Positions 8,820-19,480 of a stretch of 41,005 nucleotides of DNA are shown here, in pieces. Below the pieces are notes generated by a model. The model had not been told where the DNA came from and made no database searches. It was given only the letters and a program-made list of their open reading frames with translations. Every line of letters begins with the position of its first letter. Position 1 is the first letter of the stretch. Made by a program: the position numbers and the translations under genes. The stretch comes from Planctomycetaceae bacterium (lineage in GTDB: Bacteria > Planctomycetota > Planctomycetia > Planctomycetales > Planctomycetaceae): contig JANQRQ010000177.1 in assembly GCA_028284485.1 (NCBI GenBank), positions 1 to 41,005 of the forward strand, in the 5' to 3' direction.

Positions 8820-9778
8820 TAGGGCACTCCGCGCTGCGTCAAATCCATAAACGCCTGATTGAGATGCTTTTGGTCAGCCGTGAATGAAACGATGGGGATT
8901 TGAAGCTCGATCAAACCTTGTAGCACCGAATTCGTACTCGTAATTTCGGGATCGAACTCGATCACGTATTCGGCCTGGCCATCGAATTTTTCCACACCGA
9001 TGACTCCCTCAATTTGATCAATGGGTACGTCTCCCTCGGGCGCATCGGGACCGACCCGCAACCGATAAACGGCGTGCCGGGAATCGTGAGACAATAATTC
9101 CTCCATCGCGCCGCTGAATTTGACTTCCCCACGATCGATAATAGTGACACTGTCGCAAAGTTCGGCCAATTCGCTAAGGATATGCGAGCTAATGAAAATC
9201 GTTTTGCCCATCCCCCGCAATTCGCGAAGTATGGCCATTAATTCGATGCGAGCTCGCGGGTCCAGACCCGATGCCGGTTCGTCCAGCAATAGCAAATCGG
9301 GATCATTGACGAGCACGCGGGCCAAACTGACTCGCTGCTGCATTCCACGAGAGAGTCCGTTGATAATGTCCTCGCGACGGCCGTCCATGTCGGTGAGTGT
9401 CAGGACGTCGCCGATGACCTGGTTGCGGCGTTCGACCGACAATCCATAGGCCGCGCCAAAAAAATCGAGATACTCGAACACCGTCATCTGCCGGTACATG
9501 CTGAAGTGGTCCGGCATGAAGCCGATTCGATGCCGGATCAACTTCACATCGGCAGCGACGTCGTGTCCGAAAACACGAATGTTTCCGACTTGCGGCCTCA
9601 AGAGCGTACAAATGAGTTTTAGCGCTGTTGTCTTTCCTGCTCCGTTGGGACCAACAAAGCCGTGTAACTCCTGCCGCGCAATTTGAAAACTGATGTTGCG
9701 CAATGCCCTTCGTTCCTTAAAGGAATGACTGACATTATTCACTTCGATTGCGGCAGTCGTGGTGTCAGTTGTACTCAT
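8819..9778 (-). CDS. ABC-2 type transporter ATP-binding protein
   Basis: 319 residues. Motifs are in order: Walker A G43PNGAGKT50, the Q-loop region reading GFMPDHF (common in this exporter class), signature L142SRGMQQR, Walker B LLLLDEP (163-169), D-loop SGLDP and H-loop His199. The last 90 residues form a DUF4162-like accessory domain common in exporter ATPases. The start overlaps the end of the 620-residue membrane protein (ATGA) and its stop overlaps the permease start (TAATG). It should energise the permease next door. No sign of damage. Confidence 0.93.
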   Translation of the reverse strand: MSTTDTTTAAIEVNNVSHSFKERRALRNISFQIARQELHGFVGPNGAGKTTALKLICTLLRPQVGNIRVFGHDVAADVKLIRHRIGFMPDHFSMYRQMTVFEYLDFFGAAYGLSVERRNQVIGDVLTLTDMDGRREDIINGLSRGMQQRVSLARVLVNDPDLLLLDEPASGLDPRARIELMAILRELRGMGKTIFISSHILSELAELCDSVTIIDRGEVKFSGAMEELLSHDSRHAVYRLRVGPDAPEGDVPIDQIEGVIGVEKFDGQAEYVIEFDPEITSTNSVLQGLIELQIPIVSFTADQKHLNQAFMDLTQRGVP

Positions 9779-11637
9779 AAGTTTCCCGTTGTAGCGATAT
9801 CGAAGCAGTAGAGAACATATCCCGACTGTGCCGAGAACAAACTATTCTCAAGCAAAAATTCATTCGAGATTTTCGTAAACATGCATAGTCGAATCTGACC
9901 GATCGGTAGTGGCTTACCGGCGTAATCACGCTGTAAGCTTCGCCAAACCAATGGTCGACACAAGCTTTGAAACCCGTCCTCTGTGGTTTGATACTCGTTG
10001 TACTCGGGATCAAAGTAATAGTACGGATCGTCTTCGTCCTGGTAGCTCCGCAATACGGACGGCCCCGTTATCAAAGAGAGTCGCCCATCCGCGTAGGACA
10101 TACGGTAGGTATTGGAAAGAAAAACAACGAACGTTTCTTGAGGCGGCTGCTGCAAAGACTCGTTGAATGCAATCTCCAACGACTGCAACTGCCCGCCAGT
10201 CGCGACGATTTCGGTGATGACTGGATTAATGGTCGGACCGGCGAGACGGCTACGGTGCACGAAATTCCGAGACGAAAACGGCGGAATGTCGACAACCATG
10301 GCTGCATCGACTTCGTCGGTGATCGTTCCCAACACCCGCTCGGTGTTTTGGCACGTGGAGTAGATGCGTCCCGTGCCTGAATGTTTGAGTGTGTGATGCT
10401 CACCCTGAGCAACAGACACAACCGCCTCTGACCATTGCTGAACATCGTAGTGGCCATCAGCAAGAGGATAAGCCAACGCAACAGAGCGAACGGTGGCCTT
10501 CTCTCCGTAGTCACGCCGACCCATCGTAAAAAACATAAGGCTAAAAACCGAAACGGCCGCAATTAATGCGACGAAGACCCAACGATAATCTTGAACCTTG
10601 CGCCCCATCAAATAGCTGCCCGGAAATAACATCGCCAAATACAAAAACGAACAGAAATAGATGAGAAACCAATTCCGAGAGGCGCGAGCCATACTCCGCA
10701 GCGTGCTAAATATCGTTTCGTCGGAACCGTACCCGGTGACGAAAACAGGCCCCAGGAAACTTTCCAATTCGCGGGTGCGCTGTCGGTTGGTTGGCGTCGC
10801 CTTTTCCTCGATCGACATCTCAATGAAATCGGGATCCATGTCGCCGATAGCCAAAGAATGTCGACGCACCCGGCCTCTGCCATGCCGCGTGACGACGTCA
10901 GGAGAATTGAGAACCTGTAACGACTCTGGAAATGTGGGAAATCGGCCGAGATCATCTAACAAGATGTGGACAGTCCCGCCACGAAATATCCAATCGAGAA
11001 AAGCCTGCCTGCGAGCCCCTTCCCATCGAGGAACTCGGTTGAGTAGGACGGATCTCAACGAGTCGGTCGCTGTGACCGACGTGGGAAACAGATTGTCGGG
11101 AAATGATTTAAGGGGCGACCGGAGTGTCGAGACATTCTGCGGATCGACCAGAATGACATTGGCGCGTTTGCCGTGCCGGGGTCTTGGCAAGTTAATCGTT
11201 TCCTCTTCCGCCGATCCCCACGATAACTGGAACTCTTCCCAGTTGTCTTGAATAAAAGGGTGAAACTGAACCCATCGGCTTCCGTAGGGCGCAACGAAAA
11301 ACGATTTCTCGAGAACTGCGCCGACCGGCCGAAAGCCACCCAGGAGTTTCTGCAATCGGAACTTCCCCTCGACTTGTTCGGGCATCGGATTGCTGACGAG
11401 CACCGACAGAACGTTAAACCGACCAGCAACGACCTGACCATCGAATCCCCAGCGAAATTCCTCAATTTCGACGGCCGAAGCGGTCGCTGGAAGAGCGAAT
11501 AGAACAACCGCTACCACGAGGGTGCACAATCCGATCGGATCGCGACGACTGATCGGTCCAGGAATTCGGACCGCATGACGATTTGGCCCCGTACTCGATG
11601 GCGCAAACGTGGCGAGTTGTCCTGAGTGGGCTGTCAT
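9775..11637 (-). CDS. membrane-anchored periplasmic protein of the MoxR/VWA operon
   Basis: 620 residues, no named family recognised with certainty. A signal or anchor lies at about 36-55 (GLCTLVVAVVLFALPATASA), followed by a beta-rich domain. Residues 160-300 look like an amidotransferase-like/DUF4350-type alpha-beta domain (NVILVDPQNVSTL, AFLDWIFRGGTVHILLDD). Two membrane segments follow at about 323-343 and 352-372, then a beta-rich C-terminal domain to the end. By length, topology and position beside an ABC-2 ATPase/permease it recalls GldG-like partners of gliding/ABC systems. That is an analogy, not a homology claim. It starts 30 bases after the BatA-like gene, without a clear Shine-Dalgarno, and ends in an ATGA overlap with the ATPase. 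Confidence 0.8.
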   Translation of the reverse strand: MTAHSGQLATFAPSSTGPNRHAVRIPGPISRRDPIGLCTLVVAVVLFALPATASAVEIEEFRWGFDGQVVAGRFNVLSVLVSNPMPEQVEGKFRLQKLLGGFRPVGAVLEKSFFVAPYGSRWVQFHPFIQDNWEEFQLSWGSAEEETINLPRPRHGKRANVILVDPQNVSTLRSPLKSFPDNLFPTSVTATDSLRSVLLNRVPRWEGARRQAFLDWIFRGGTVHILLDDLGRFPTFPESLQVLNSPDVVTRHGRGRVRRHSLAIGDMDPDFIEMSIEEKATPTNRQRTRELESFLGPVFVTGYGSDETIFSTLRSMARASRNWFLIYFCSFLYLAMLFPGSYLMGRKVQDYRWVFVALIAAVSVFSLMFFTMGRRDYGEKATVRSVALAYPLADGHYDVQQWSEAVVSVAQGEHHTLKHSGTGRIYSTCQNTERVLGTITDEVDAAMVVDIPPFSSRNFVHRSRLAGPTINPVITEIVATGGQLQSLEIAFNESLQQPPQETFVVFLSNTYRMSYADGRLSLITGPSVLRSYQDEDDPYYYFDPEYNEYQTTEDGFQSLCRPLVWRSLQRDYAGKPLPIGQIRLCMFTKISNEFLLENSLFSAQSGYVLYCFDIATTGNL

Positions 11638-11667
11638 ATTCGAACCAGTCGATCGGCTGTCGCCGCT

Positions 11668-13569
11668 TTAAACGGGAACCCCGCCGGGACGCTTCTGAAA
11701 ATACCACCACTCGACGAGCAGAAATGCAAAAGCGGCCAAGGCGAAATAAGGCCACAGCGGCTGATCGGTTTCAATTGCGGCATCAGAACTGGTAACGCTA
11801 ACCTCGCGGAATTGGATCTCTCGAATACTGCGAAGCGACGTTTCGGCTGGAGCCAATAGGCTGGCGCCTATCTCGGCAACCAAGTCACCACTTTCGCGAT
11901 ATTGATATCGACCGACCCGATTCGCCGATATCCCTGGGACAAGACCTTCTTCGTTGCTTTCAATTTCGATTCTCTGATCGTCAGGCGTTTCGACAACGTA
12001 GTGACTTTCGGGTCGCAGGGTCTGCCCGGCAATGATGCCGGTTCGATTGGCTCGAACCTCTGCGAGATCGGCATGATCCAAGGCCGCTTGAACCATGTTA
12101 GCGACCAAAATCGGAAAGCCCACCCGGTACGGCAGCGTCGACCGGTCGGGATGAAACAAGAAATAGTAAGCGAGCGATTTCCCCTGGCGTTTCTTCAAGA
12201 TCAATGGACCGGTTCGCCCAAACGCCAGAATCTCGTAGCCTTGTTCCTCGAAATCGCCATCTCGAATTTCGTCCTTTGTTTTCGGTTCGTCTGCCATTTG
12301 CACGTCCGTTAGCTCGACATGCTGCAAAAGCGGCGAATTTCGCTGCCAATCGACAACCTCACCAGAGCCGGTTTCCACATCGATCAACTCCGACAAATCG
12401 TCGGGGATAACTCCCACATAGATGGTGACATTAGCTTCCGGATTGGCCTCACCAGTCGTATCCGTAATGAGCAAATCGTACCGTGCGGCCGGCTGGCCCG
12501 ACTCGTCCGTGGGGTAAACATCGACATCGGGGCGTGCGCCAAGCGCATGTCGAAAGGCCGCCAAGTTCAAAGGTGCATAGACACTAAGATGCCGCGATTC
12601 AGGCAAATCGATATGGGCAACATTGTCAGATGCCAAAGCATCGAAGCCGTCTGGTTTGACGCGTAGCTCTAAAGAGGACGGACCGACAGAATCAACGCTA
12701 AAGGCAAGCCGTTGCGAAGGTATGGTCTGTTCATCGTCGGCTGCCCGTTCCAAAAGGACGCTTTCGGTTCCGACAATCTCACCGTCCTGAAGGAGTTCCA
12801 GTTCTGCTGCCGTTTGTGCATACGGCGTCCCTTCGATGCGGACGAAAATGTCCCAGCGCGAGTCGCTCGATCTCCGAGCGTTGAGCGAAGTGACCCCGAT
12901 ATTGGCCCCCTGCCCCTCGAGACGTTGATAGTTCAACTCAAACGGCAGGTCGAATTCCACGTCGGCGGGAACATTTCCATCGGTAAAAAAGAGTAAGGAA
13001 TCGAACCGCACAGTCCTCACCAAAGCTTGCGCCATGCGTAGCCCGTCGTCGAGTTGACTGGCGACTTCGTCGACTTCGATTCCGGCAAGGGCATCGCGAA
13101 GTACACGTTTGTTATCCGTAAAGTCGGTCAGCCGGCGAGCCGACGAACTTACCGTGATCAACGACATTCTGTGATCGGGGGGCAGGTTGTCAATCAGCTC
13201 CAAGACATCCTGTTTGACAATATCGAGTCGATTTTGACCGTTCGACTGGTCAACGGCTCCCATGCTGGCGGAGTTGTCGATCAGGATGGGAGTGTAATTT
13301 GCCTGCTCGACACCGGCGGGTAAAAAGGGTTGCAACGCCGCCAAAATCAAACACAACAGCAATAGCATTTGAAGCAACAGTAACATGTTGCGCTTGAATT
13401 TTTGAAACGGGGAATTGACGCGTTGATCGTTAATGACCTGCCGCCAAAGCGTGAGCGATGGAATTTCCTTTCGAGGCCGCTTGAGTTTTAGGAAATAGAC
13501 AATGATCAACGGAATCAACAAGACAAATAGCCAAGCGTTTCCCAATGAGTAAAAACCAGGCCAATTCAT
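11668..13569 (-). CDS. BatA-like VWA membrane protein
   Basis: 633 residues from the ATG at 13569, which overlaps the DUF58 stop as ATGA. An in-frame upstream start at 13665 would intrude 100 bases into DUF58 and is rejected. Two N-terminal membrane segments (about 12-28 and 62-82) flank PRKEIPSLTLWRQV, the signature of the BatA/aerotolerance N-terminal domain. The VWA domain follows with MIDAS D98-N-S100-A-S102 and FFTDG near 195. Later come amidotransferase-like and beta segments (ILAFGRTGPLILKKRQGKS), then a C-terminal anchor (WPYFALAAFAFLLVEWWYF). The family acts with MoxR AAA+ proteins at the membrane; the metal-binding VWA is thought to engage client proteins. The complete MIDAS suggests it is active. 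Confidence 0.9.
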   Translation of the reverse strand: MNWPGFYSLGNAWLFVLLIPLIIVYFLKLKRPRKEIPSLTLWRQVINDQRVNSPFQKFKRNMLLLLQMLLLLCLILAALQPFLPAGVEQANYTPILIDNSASMGAVDQSNGQNRLDIVKQDVLELIDNLPPDHRMSLITVSSSARRLTDFTDNKRVLRDALAGIEVDEVASQLDDGLRMAQALVRTVRFDSLLFFTDGNVPADVEFDLPFELNYQRLEGQGANIGVTSLNARRSSDSRWDIFVRIEGTPYAQTAAELELLQDGEIVGTESVLLERAADDEQTIPSQRLAFSVDSVGPSSLELRVKPDGFDALASDNVAHIDLPESRHLSVYAPLNLAAFRHALGARPDVDVYPTDESGQPAARYDLLITDTTGEANPEANVTIYVGVIPDDLSELIDVETGSGEVVDWQRNSPLLQHVELTDVQMADEPKTKDEIRDGDFEEQGYEILAFGRTGPLILKKRQGKSLAYYFLFHPDRSTLPYRVGFPILVANMVQAALDHADLAEVRANRTGIIAGQTLRPESHYVVETPDDQRIEIESNEEGLVPGISANRVGRYQYRESGDLVAEIGASLLAPAETSLRSIREIQFREVSVTSSDAAIETDQPLWPYFALAAFAFLLVEWWYFQKRPGGVPV

Positions 13570-14471
13570 TGAATCCACCCCCGCCTGACGAGGGCATCGA
13601 ACAGCAACCACTCGACCGAATCGGTCGAATTCAGCACCATAAACCGACCGTTGCGCTGACGGCAAATGAGCGCCAGTTCGTCCTCGTAGCTGAGCCGAAG
13701 TTCATGATACAGACCCAGCAAATCCCCGGCTGAAGAAATATCCAACGTGCCGCCTGTTTCGGAGTCGACAAATCGCAAATCGCCAGTCACTTCCGGCTCG
13801 ATTTCGGACGGCCCAAGAATCTGAATCGCAAACGTTTCCAATCCCGCACTAAACAACATATTCATCGCACGCTGGACGTTTCCCATCGACAGAAAATCCG
13901 AAAGGATAATGGCGATTCCTCGACCGCGATGCCGACGCAACATTGCTTCGATCGACGATTCAATGGGGGCATCGCCGCCACCTTCAATCGATTCGAGAAA
14001 CTCGAACATGCGTTTGAAGTTGATGCGGCCGGTGCAAGGTGGCATGACTCGGGGCTCGCCGTCGGCTTGATGGGCGACATGGACGCTGACGCGTTCGTAA
14101 TTCATGAACCCCATAATCCCGAAAGCCGCCGCCAACTGCCTTGCACGCAATAGTTTGTTTTCAAACAGCATCGAAGTTGATGCATCGACCAAGATGGCCA
14201 CATGCATTTCTTCTTCGTGCTGATACAGCTTAAGGTAGGGCCGGTTCAGCCGCGAGAAGATGTTCCAATCGACATAGCGCACGTCGTCACCGGGAACGTA
14301 GTCACGGTAGTCGGAGAATTCGGTACTTGTCCCTCCTTTTCCGGCGAGATGCTCACCGTGACTACGATTTGTAAGCCGCCTCGACGGATTCAGCCGCATT
14401 CGTTCGATGCGTCCGATAACGTCGTTATCGAGCAGCGATGTAAACTGCACGCCACCAGCAGAGTCGGACAC
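13566..14471 (-). CDS. DUF58 domain protein (VWA-like partner of MoxR)
   Basis: 301 residues. The start is GTG at 14471, three bases after the MoxR stop, with GAGG eight bases before it inside the MoxR 3' end. The DUF58 signature is clear: F52-S-D-Y-R-D-Y-V-P-G-D-D-V-R-Y-V-D-W69. It is followed by a VWA-type fold with D96-A-S98-T-S100. In many phyla DUF58 proteins are coded next to MoxR ATPases and act as soluble partners or adaptors. No membrane segment is seen, so it is probably cytoplasmic. The stop overlaps the BatA-like start (ATGA), which suggests equal synthesis of the two. Confidence 0.93.
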   Translation of the reverse strand: MSDSAGGVQFTSLLDNDVIGRIERMRLNPSRRLTNRSHGEHLAGKGGTSTEFSDYRDYVPGDDVRYVDWNIFSRLNRPYLKLYQHEEEMHVAILVDASTSMLFENKLLRARQLAAAFGIMGFMNYERVSVHVAHQADGEPRVMPPCTGRINFKRMFEFLESIEGGGDAPIESSIEAMLRRHRGRGIAIILSDFLSMGNVQRAMNMLFSAGLETFAIQILGPSEIEPEVTGDLRFVDSETGGTLDISSAGDLLGLYHELRLSYEDELALICRQRNGRFMVLNSTDSVEWLLFDALVRRGWIQ

Positions 14472-14474
14472 GGA

Positions 14475-15491
<1,017 letters not shown>

Positions 15492-15527
15492 CCCGGTGTC
15501 TTTCGGTCGATATGAAATGTTGAAGGG

Positions 15528-18500
15528 TTATTCTTGATCCTGTTGCCGTCGACGTTTCATTTCCAACAACCGTTCCGTTGTCGAAAGCGATTCTGGTGTT
15601 TCTTGCGAACCACCGCGTTGTTCAGCTGCAGCCTGGTGCTCGGATGATTCGCGTTGCTCCGCACGAGAGGGTCGCTCGGCTGGTTTTCGCCCCACTAACT
15701 GGCCGACTGTCGTTTTCTCCCTTGTGGCGGACTCGGTTCGTTCTCTGGTCAACTGGGAATGAACGGCCTGCTTTCTTTCCAGCAGGGTAGACATCGTTTG
15801 CGTGGTCGGACCACTTTTTCGATCCAACCCCAACCAGCTTTTGATGACGTACCAATCGAGTTGCACTCGACGGATTGCGACATCCAACGGAATCAAACAG
15901 GCGAGCAGGATGAGAAATTTATCAAAAATCGGTGACGAACTTTGTTTGGGATCACGCCTCCCGTAAATCGTGTCCGCCGTCGCATTGGCATCGAGACGAC
16001 GCCCACCAGTTCGGGAAGCGATTTCTTCCAGCACCACGGGGTTGGAGCGAAATCTGAGGTACTCGGGAGAATAAGGAACGATGAATCCTCCTTGAGCGCG
16101 ATCGGTTCTATCCCCGGCGACGCCAACTCCGGCGACTTGATAACGGCCTTTCCCCCAAAGCGGCACGGTCGCCTGATATCGACGCGGCCCCACCTGTTTG
16201 AGTGCAACCGTTTCGGATCGTTCGCGTGGGCCCGAAATTTGGGCGTGCACGTCCAAAAACGCCTCTTCGGGGTCGTAATCCTCCACAATAATCGTACCTT
16301 CATTGCCGGTCGTGTAAGTCCACATGCGAAGGTTCGACTGTTTCCGCACACGGGAGATATCGGTCATCAATTGTTTGACGAAGGGCCGATACTTGTCCCA
16401 ATTGACCCAGTCTTTGCCCCAATTTGTTGACAAATCAGACGTAAACGCGGCCGTTGTCCCCAACCCATATCTCCAACGAGCCAAAATGGGATCGATATCG
16501 TCTTCCTCATTCTCTTTGGGTGGAACCCGCAAAATGCTCATCGCATTGTTCTTGACGGTCGTCAGCACGTAGCCGTGCAGCGGTGGAATCGCATCGATTC
16601 CTTTGAGGATTCCGGTGTCGAAACCGATTTCCGGCGTGACCGTCTTGTTTTGAATCATACTCCGCTTGAGTGTTTTGGATTCTTTAATAAAGATCGACGG
16701 CAGCAGGCTGGGGTCGGCTGGAAAGTAGTAGCGTCCCCCGGTCACCGACGCGATGACTCGCATCATGGAAATCTCGGCACCGCCATGCGGAAAAATCGCG
16801 ACCATGGAAACGGAGATATTGTTCTCTTTAAATTCGCTGACCAGAGGCGGGGGCGGCGGAGACGGATCGCCGTCGGAGATGATGATCATATGCTTGGCAG
16901 CGGCATCGCTTTTCTTCAGCCCCTCCAACCCCATTCGCATGGTGTTGGTGAAGCTCGGCATATCGCCAATCTGCGCGGCATTGATTTTCGGCACGAGCTT
17001 TTCATAGTCACCCGCTGAAGTTAGTTCAAACACCCACGACTCTCCGTTCGCACCATCGAACGCGAGCACACCGACTTCATCCTGATCGCCGAGTACCTTA
17101 ATTGCCTGTTTGGTGATCCGTTTCCCCCAGGTATTCCCTTCCGGAAATTCGCAGGTGTGCAAGATGATGACCAATGCCCCCTTGGGGAGCACTTTTTTCT
17201 TCGTAATATCCATGGAGACCGGCAGGGCCTCCTCGATGACGGTACGGTGATAGCCTCCGGGACCGAAGCTGTTCGCTCCCCCCACCATCAAAAAGCCGAT
17301 GCCCAAGTTGCGCACCGAGTCTTTAACCGCTTGCATCTGAACCGCGTCCAACGCGTCCGCTGGAACGTTCACAAAGACAATGCTGTCGTAAGGCATCAAC
17401 GAGAGGGAGTCGCGGGGAAAATCATATGCCGGGGCAACATCGACGGCTCGCTGGCCTTCGCGAATCGCCTGCACGAGATTGTCGGTATCGCGTGCGTCGC
17501 CTTGCGGATCGGACACCACCAGGACGCGCCCTTCTCCCTCGACAAAGATGTAATTGAGGGCCGTATTGTTCCGTTCCAAATTGTCTTCGGAACGGCGAAC
17601 TTCAATTGTCGCGGAATACTCATAGTACCCCGGCTCGCTAAGCTGAATCGGAAGCACGAATCGATTTTTGCCTGGCTGATATTCGACATGCCGCTGGGCG
17701 ACAATCTCGCCACGCTCCCGCAGCACGAGTTCTCCTTCGCCTGCCTCCAGCGACGACAGCACAACGTTGGCTTCATAGTTTTCGCCGATCTTGACGAACT
17801 GCGGCAATTCGAGGCGCTCAATCCACACTTCCTTGTCGTAGGCATATTGAATTGGCAAAACGTCGACCGAGATTCCTCGCGAACTTAATTGATCGAGAAC
17901 CTGCGAGTAATTTCCCTCGGTCGCTGTGCCATCGGTGATTAATACGATGCGACCGCGATTCTCCTCTGGCAACATGGCTGCTGAAAGAGAAAGCGCCTGC
18001 TCGAGATTGGTGGCGTCGCGATCGATTCGCGAATTGATCGCCTCAAACGGGAAGGAATTCCGCGGCGGGAGTTCGACACCCGAGTTGCGTCCGAAAACAA
18101 TCAAACCGGCCTGATCGCGCCCCGGCTTCTCGCTGACCGTCCGGTTTACAAAATTGAGTGCCTCGTCGATCATCCGACCTTGGTTCGAACCGGTATCCCC
18201 ATACACGGAATCGGAGACATCGAGGGCGTACACGACGGATATGACATCAACAACGCGCACGGCTCGGGGTTCAGCCAAGAGCATGACAAAGACGCCGAGC
18301 AACGACAGCCGGATGAGAAGGGCGGCCAATCCGCGACCGCGAGTTAACCCGCCGTAGCCGGCGACCGCCAACCACCACACCCAAACGGAGAACGCCATCA
18401 GCACAAATGCCCAGGGTCGTGCGAACAGCAACTTGTCCGCCCATTCCAACCACACACAAAGGGCCGTAAAGACAACCAGAAAAGCCACTAAGGGAATGGC

Positions 18501-18566
18501 TGCGCGCCAGCCAATCGGCCTACGCGGTGAGGGAAACAAACTATTCCAAATCCGTCGGATACTCAT
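15528..18566 (-). CDS. large membrane protein with two VWA domains and an amidotransferase-like domain
   Basis: 1012 residues. Three N-terminal membrane segments lie at about 22-40, 50-70 and 80-98. VWA domain 1 has a complete MIDAS (D116-V-S-D-S120, TDG at 211-213). A class I glutamine amidotransferase-like domain at about 345-450 ends in GGANSFGPGGYH. VWA domain 2 (about 463-620) keeps ISDGD near 563-567 but reads H470-T-C-E-F where DxSxS is expected. A beta domain, a further membrane segment (about 881-897) and a polar C-terminal tail rich in Glu, Arg and Gln follow. This architecture is typical of planctomycete MoxR clusters. Domain 1 could bind a metal-bridged ligand, while domain 2 looks structural. 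ATGA overlap with the upstream gene. Confidence 0.9.
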   Translation of the reverse strand: MSIRRIWNSLFPSPRRPIGWRAAIPLVAFLVVFTALCVWLEWADKLLFARPWAFVLMAFSVWVWWLAVAGYGGLTRGRGLAALLIRLSLLGVFVMLLAEPRAVRVVDVISVVYALDVSDSVYGDTGSNQGRMIDEALNFVNRTVSEKPGRDQAGLIVFGRNSGVELPPRNSFPFEAINSRIDRDATNLEQALSLSAAMLPEENRGRIVLITDGTATEGNYSQVLDQLSSRGISVDVLPIQYAYDKEVWIERLELPQFVKIGENYEANVVLSSLEAGEGELVLRERGEIVAQRHVEYQPGKNRFVLPIQLSEPGYYEYSATIEVRRSEDNLERNNTALNYIFVEGEGRVLVVSDPQGDARDTDNLVQAIREGQRAVDVAPAYDFPRDSLSLMPYDSIVFVNVPADALDAVQMQAVKDSVRNLGIGFLMVGGANSFGPGGYHRTVIEEALPVSMDITKKKVLPKGALVIILHTCEFPEGNTWGKRITKQAIKVLGDQDEVGVLAFDGANGESWVFELTSAGDYEKLVPKINAAQIGDMPSFTNTMRMGLEGLKKSDAAAKHMIIISDGDPSPPPPPLVSEFKENNISVSMVAIFPHGGAEISMMRVIASVTGGRYYFPADPSLLPSIFIKESKTLKRSMIQNKTVTPEIGFDTGILKGIDAIPPLHGYVLTTVKNNAMSILRVPPKENEEDDIDPILARWRYGLGTTAAFTSDLSTNWGKDWVNWDKYRPFVKQLMTDISRVRKQSNLRMWTYTTGNEGTIIVEDYDPEEAFLDVHAQISGPRERSETVALKQVGPRRYQATVPLWGKGRYQVAGVGVAGDRTDRAQGGFIVPYSPEYLRFRSNPVVLEEIASRTGGRRLDANATADTIYGRRDPKQSSSPIFDKFLILLACLIPLDVAIRRVQLDWYVIKSWLGLDRKSGPTTQTMSTLLERKQAVHSQLTRERTESATREKTTVGQLVGRKPAERPSRAEQRESSEHQAAAEQRGGSQETPESLSTTERLLEMKRRRQQDQE

Positions 18567-19480
18567 AAAGCCAATTCCACAATTCGCCGGTTACCGGTAT
18601 CACCGACGAGGATACGCGATTTCGAATTGATCGTGAGTCCCCATGGGTTCGAAAACTGGCCGGGACCGCTCCCGAATTCGCCGTACCGACCAAGCAACTC
18701 ACCATCCAAACTGAATCCGCTAACGCGATTCGCTCCGTATTCGATCACATACAAATTCCCTTTGGGGCCTTGAGTGATGTCGTAGGGGTAAAACAAATCT
18801 CCGGTTGTTTCCGTCCCTCCGATGATTCCTTCGAACTGACCAGTATCGGAAAACACCTGAATTCGATTGTTGATGGCATCGGCGACATACAAACGTCCCT
18901 CGTGCCAAACGAGCCCCATCGGACGTTGGAATTCGCCCGGTGCTGTCCCAAATCCACCAAACTCCAACACAAATTCGCCATCGACGCGAAAGCGTTGAAC
19001 TCGGTGATCCCCGCCGTATTCGCAGACGTAGAAATCTCCCGAATCGTCTTGCACAACATCAACGGGCCACTTGAACTGCCCCGGCTCGGATCCTTCACTG
19101 CCGAACAATTCCACCACCTGACCCTCGTCGTCGAAAAAAACCACACGATGGTAGTGGGTGTCGGCAACGGCAATACGTCCGTCTTGAAAAACGCAGACCC
19201 CTTCCGGCTTCCCAACGTCGTAATCGGGCATCCACCACTCTCGAAGTTTTTCTCCTTCGGCATCGTAAACCAGAACGCGGCCGGCATCATCGAGGACATA
19301 CAATTCGTCGCTTGGCCCGACAGTCATACCGCGTGGTCCCGGCATGACGGCGCCGTCTGGTGGAATCGACCAGGAACGAACATCCTTCACATCGAGAGCA
19401 GGATCAGTCGATTCTCCACTGCACCCAGTCAAGGTGAAGCAGAGAAATAAGCCGAGCATTGTCCCGATTGCGATGCGCAT
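18563..19480 (-). other. NHL-propeller lipoprotein module, possible separate translation product
   Basis: The ATG at 19480 begins a textbook lipoprotein signal: basic start, hydrophobic core, lipobox L-T-G-C20. That would be strange in the middle of a cytosolic ATPase. The bases before it read TCAGGA directly against the ATG, too close for an ideal Shine-Dalgarno. As a separate product it would be 305 residues, with Cys20 lipidated and the propeller outside the inner membrane. Its 3' end overlaps the VWA gene as ATGA. NHL propellers usually bind proteins, or peptides and glycans. Confidence 0.55.

Noticed and set aside
13570..13665. Upstream start of the BatA-like protein at 13665
   Set aside because: It would overlap the DUF58 gene by 100 bases; the ATG at 13569 makes an ATGA junction and begins the BatA N-terminal domain.
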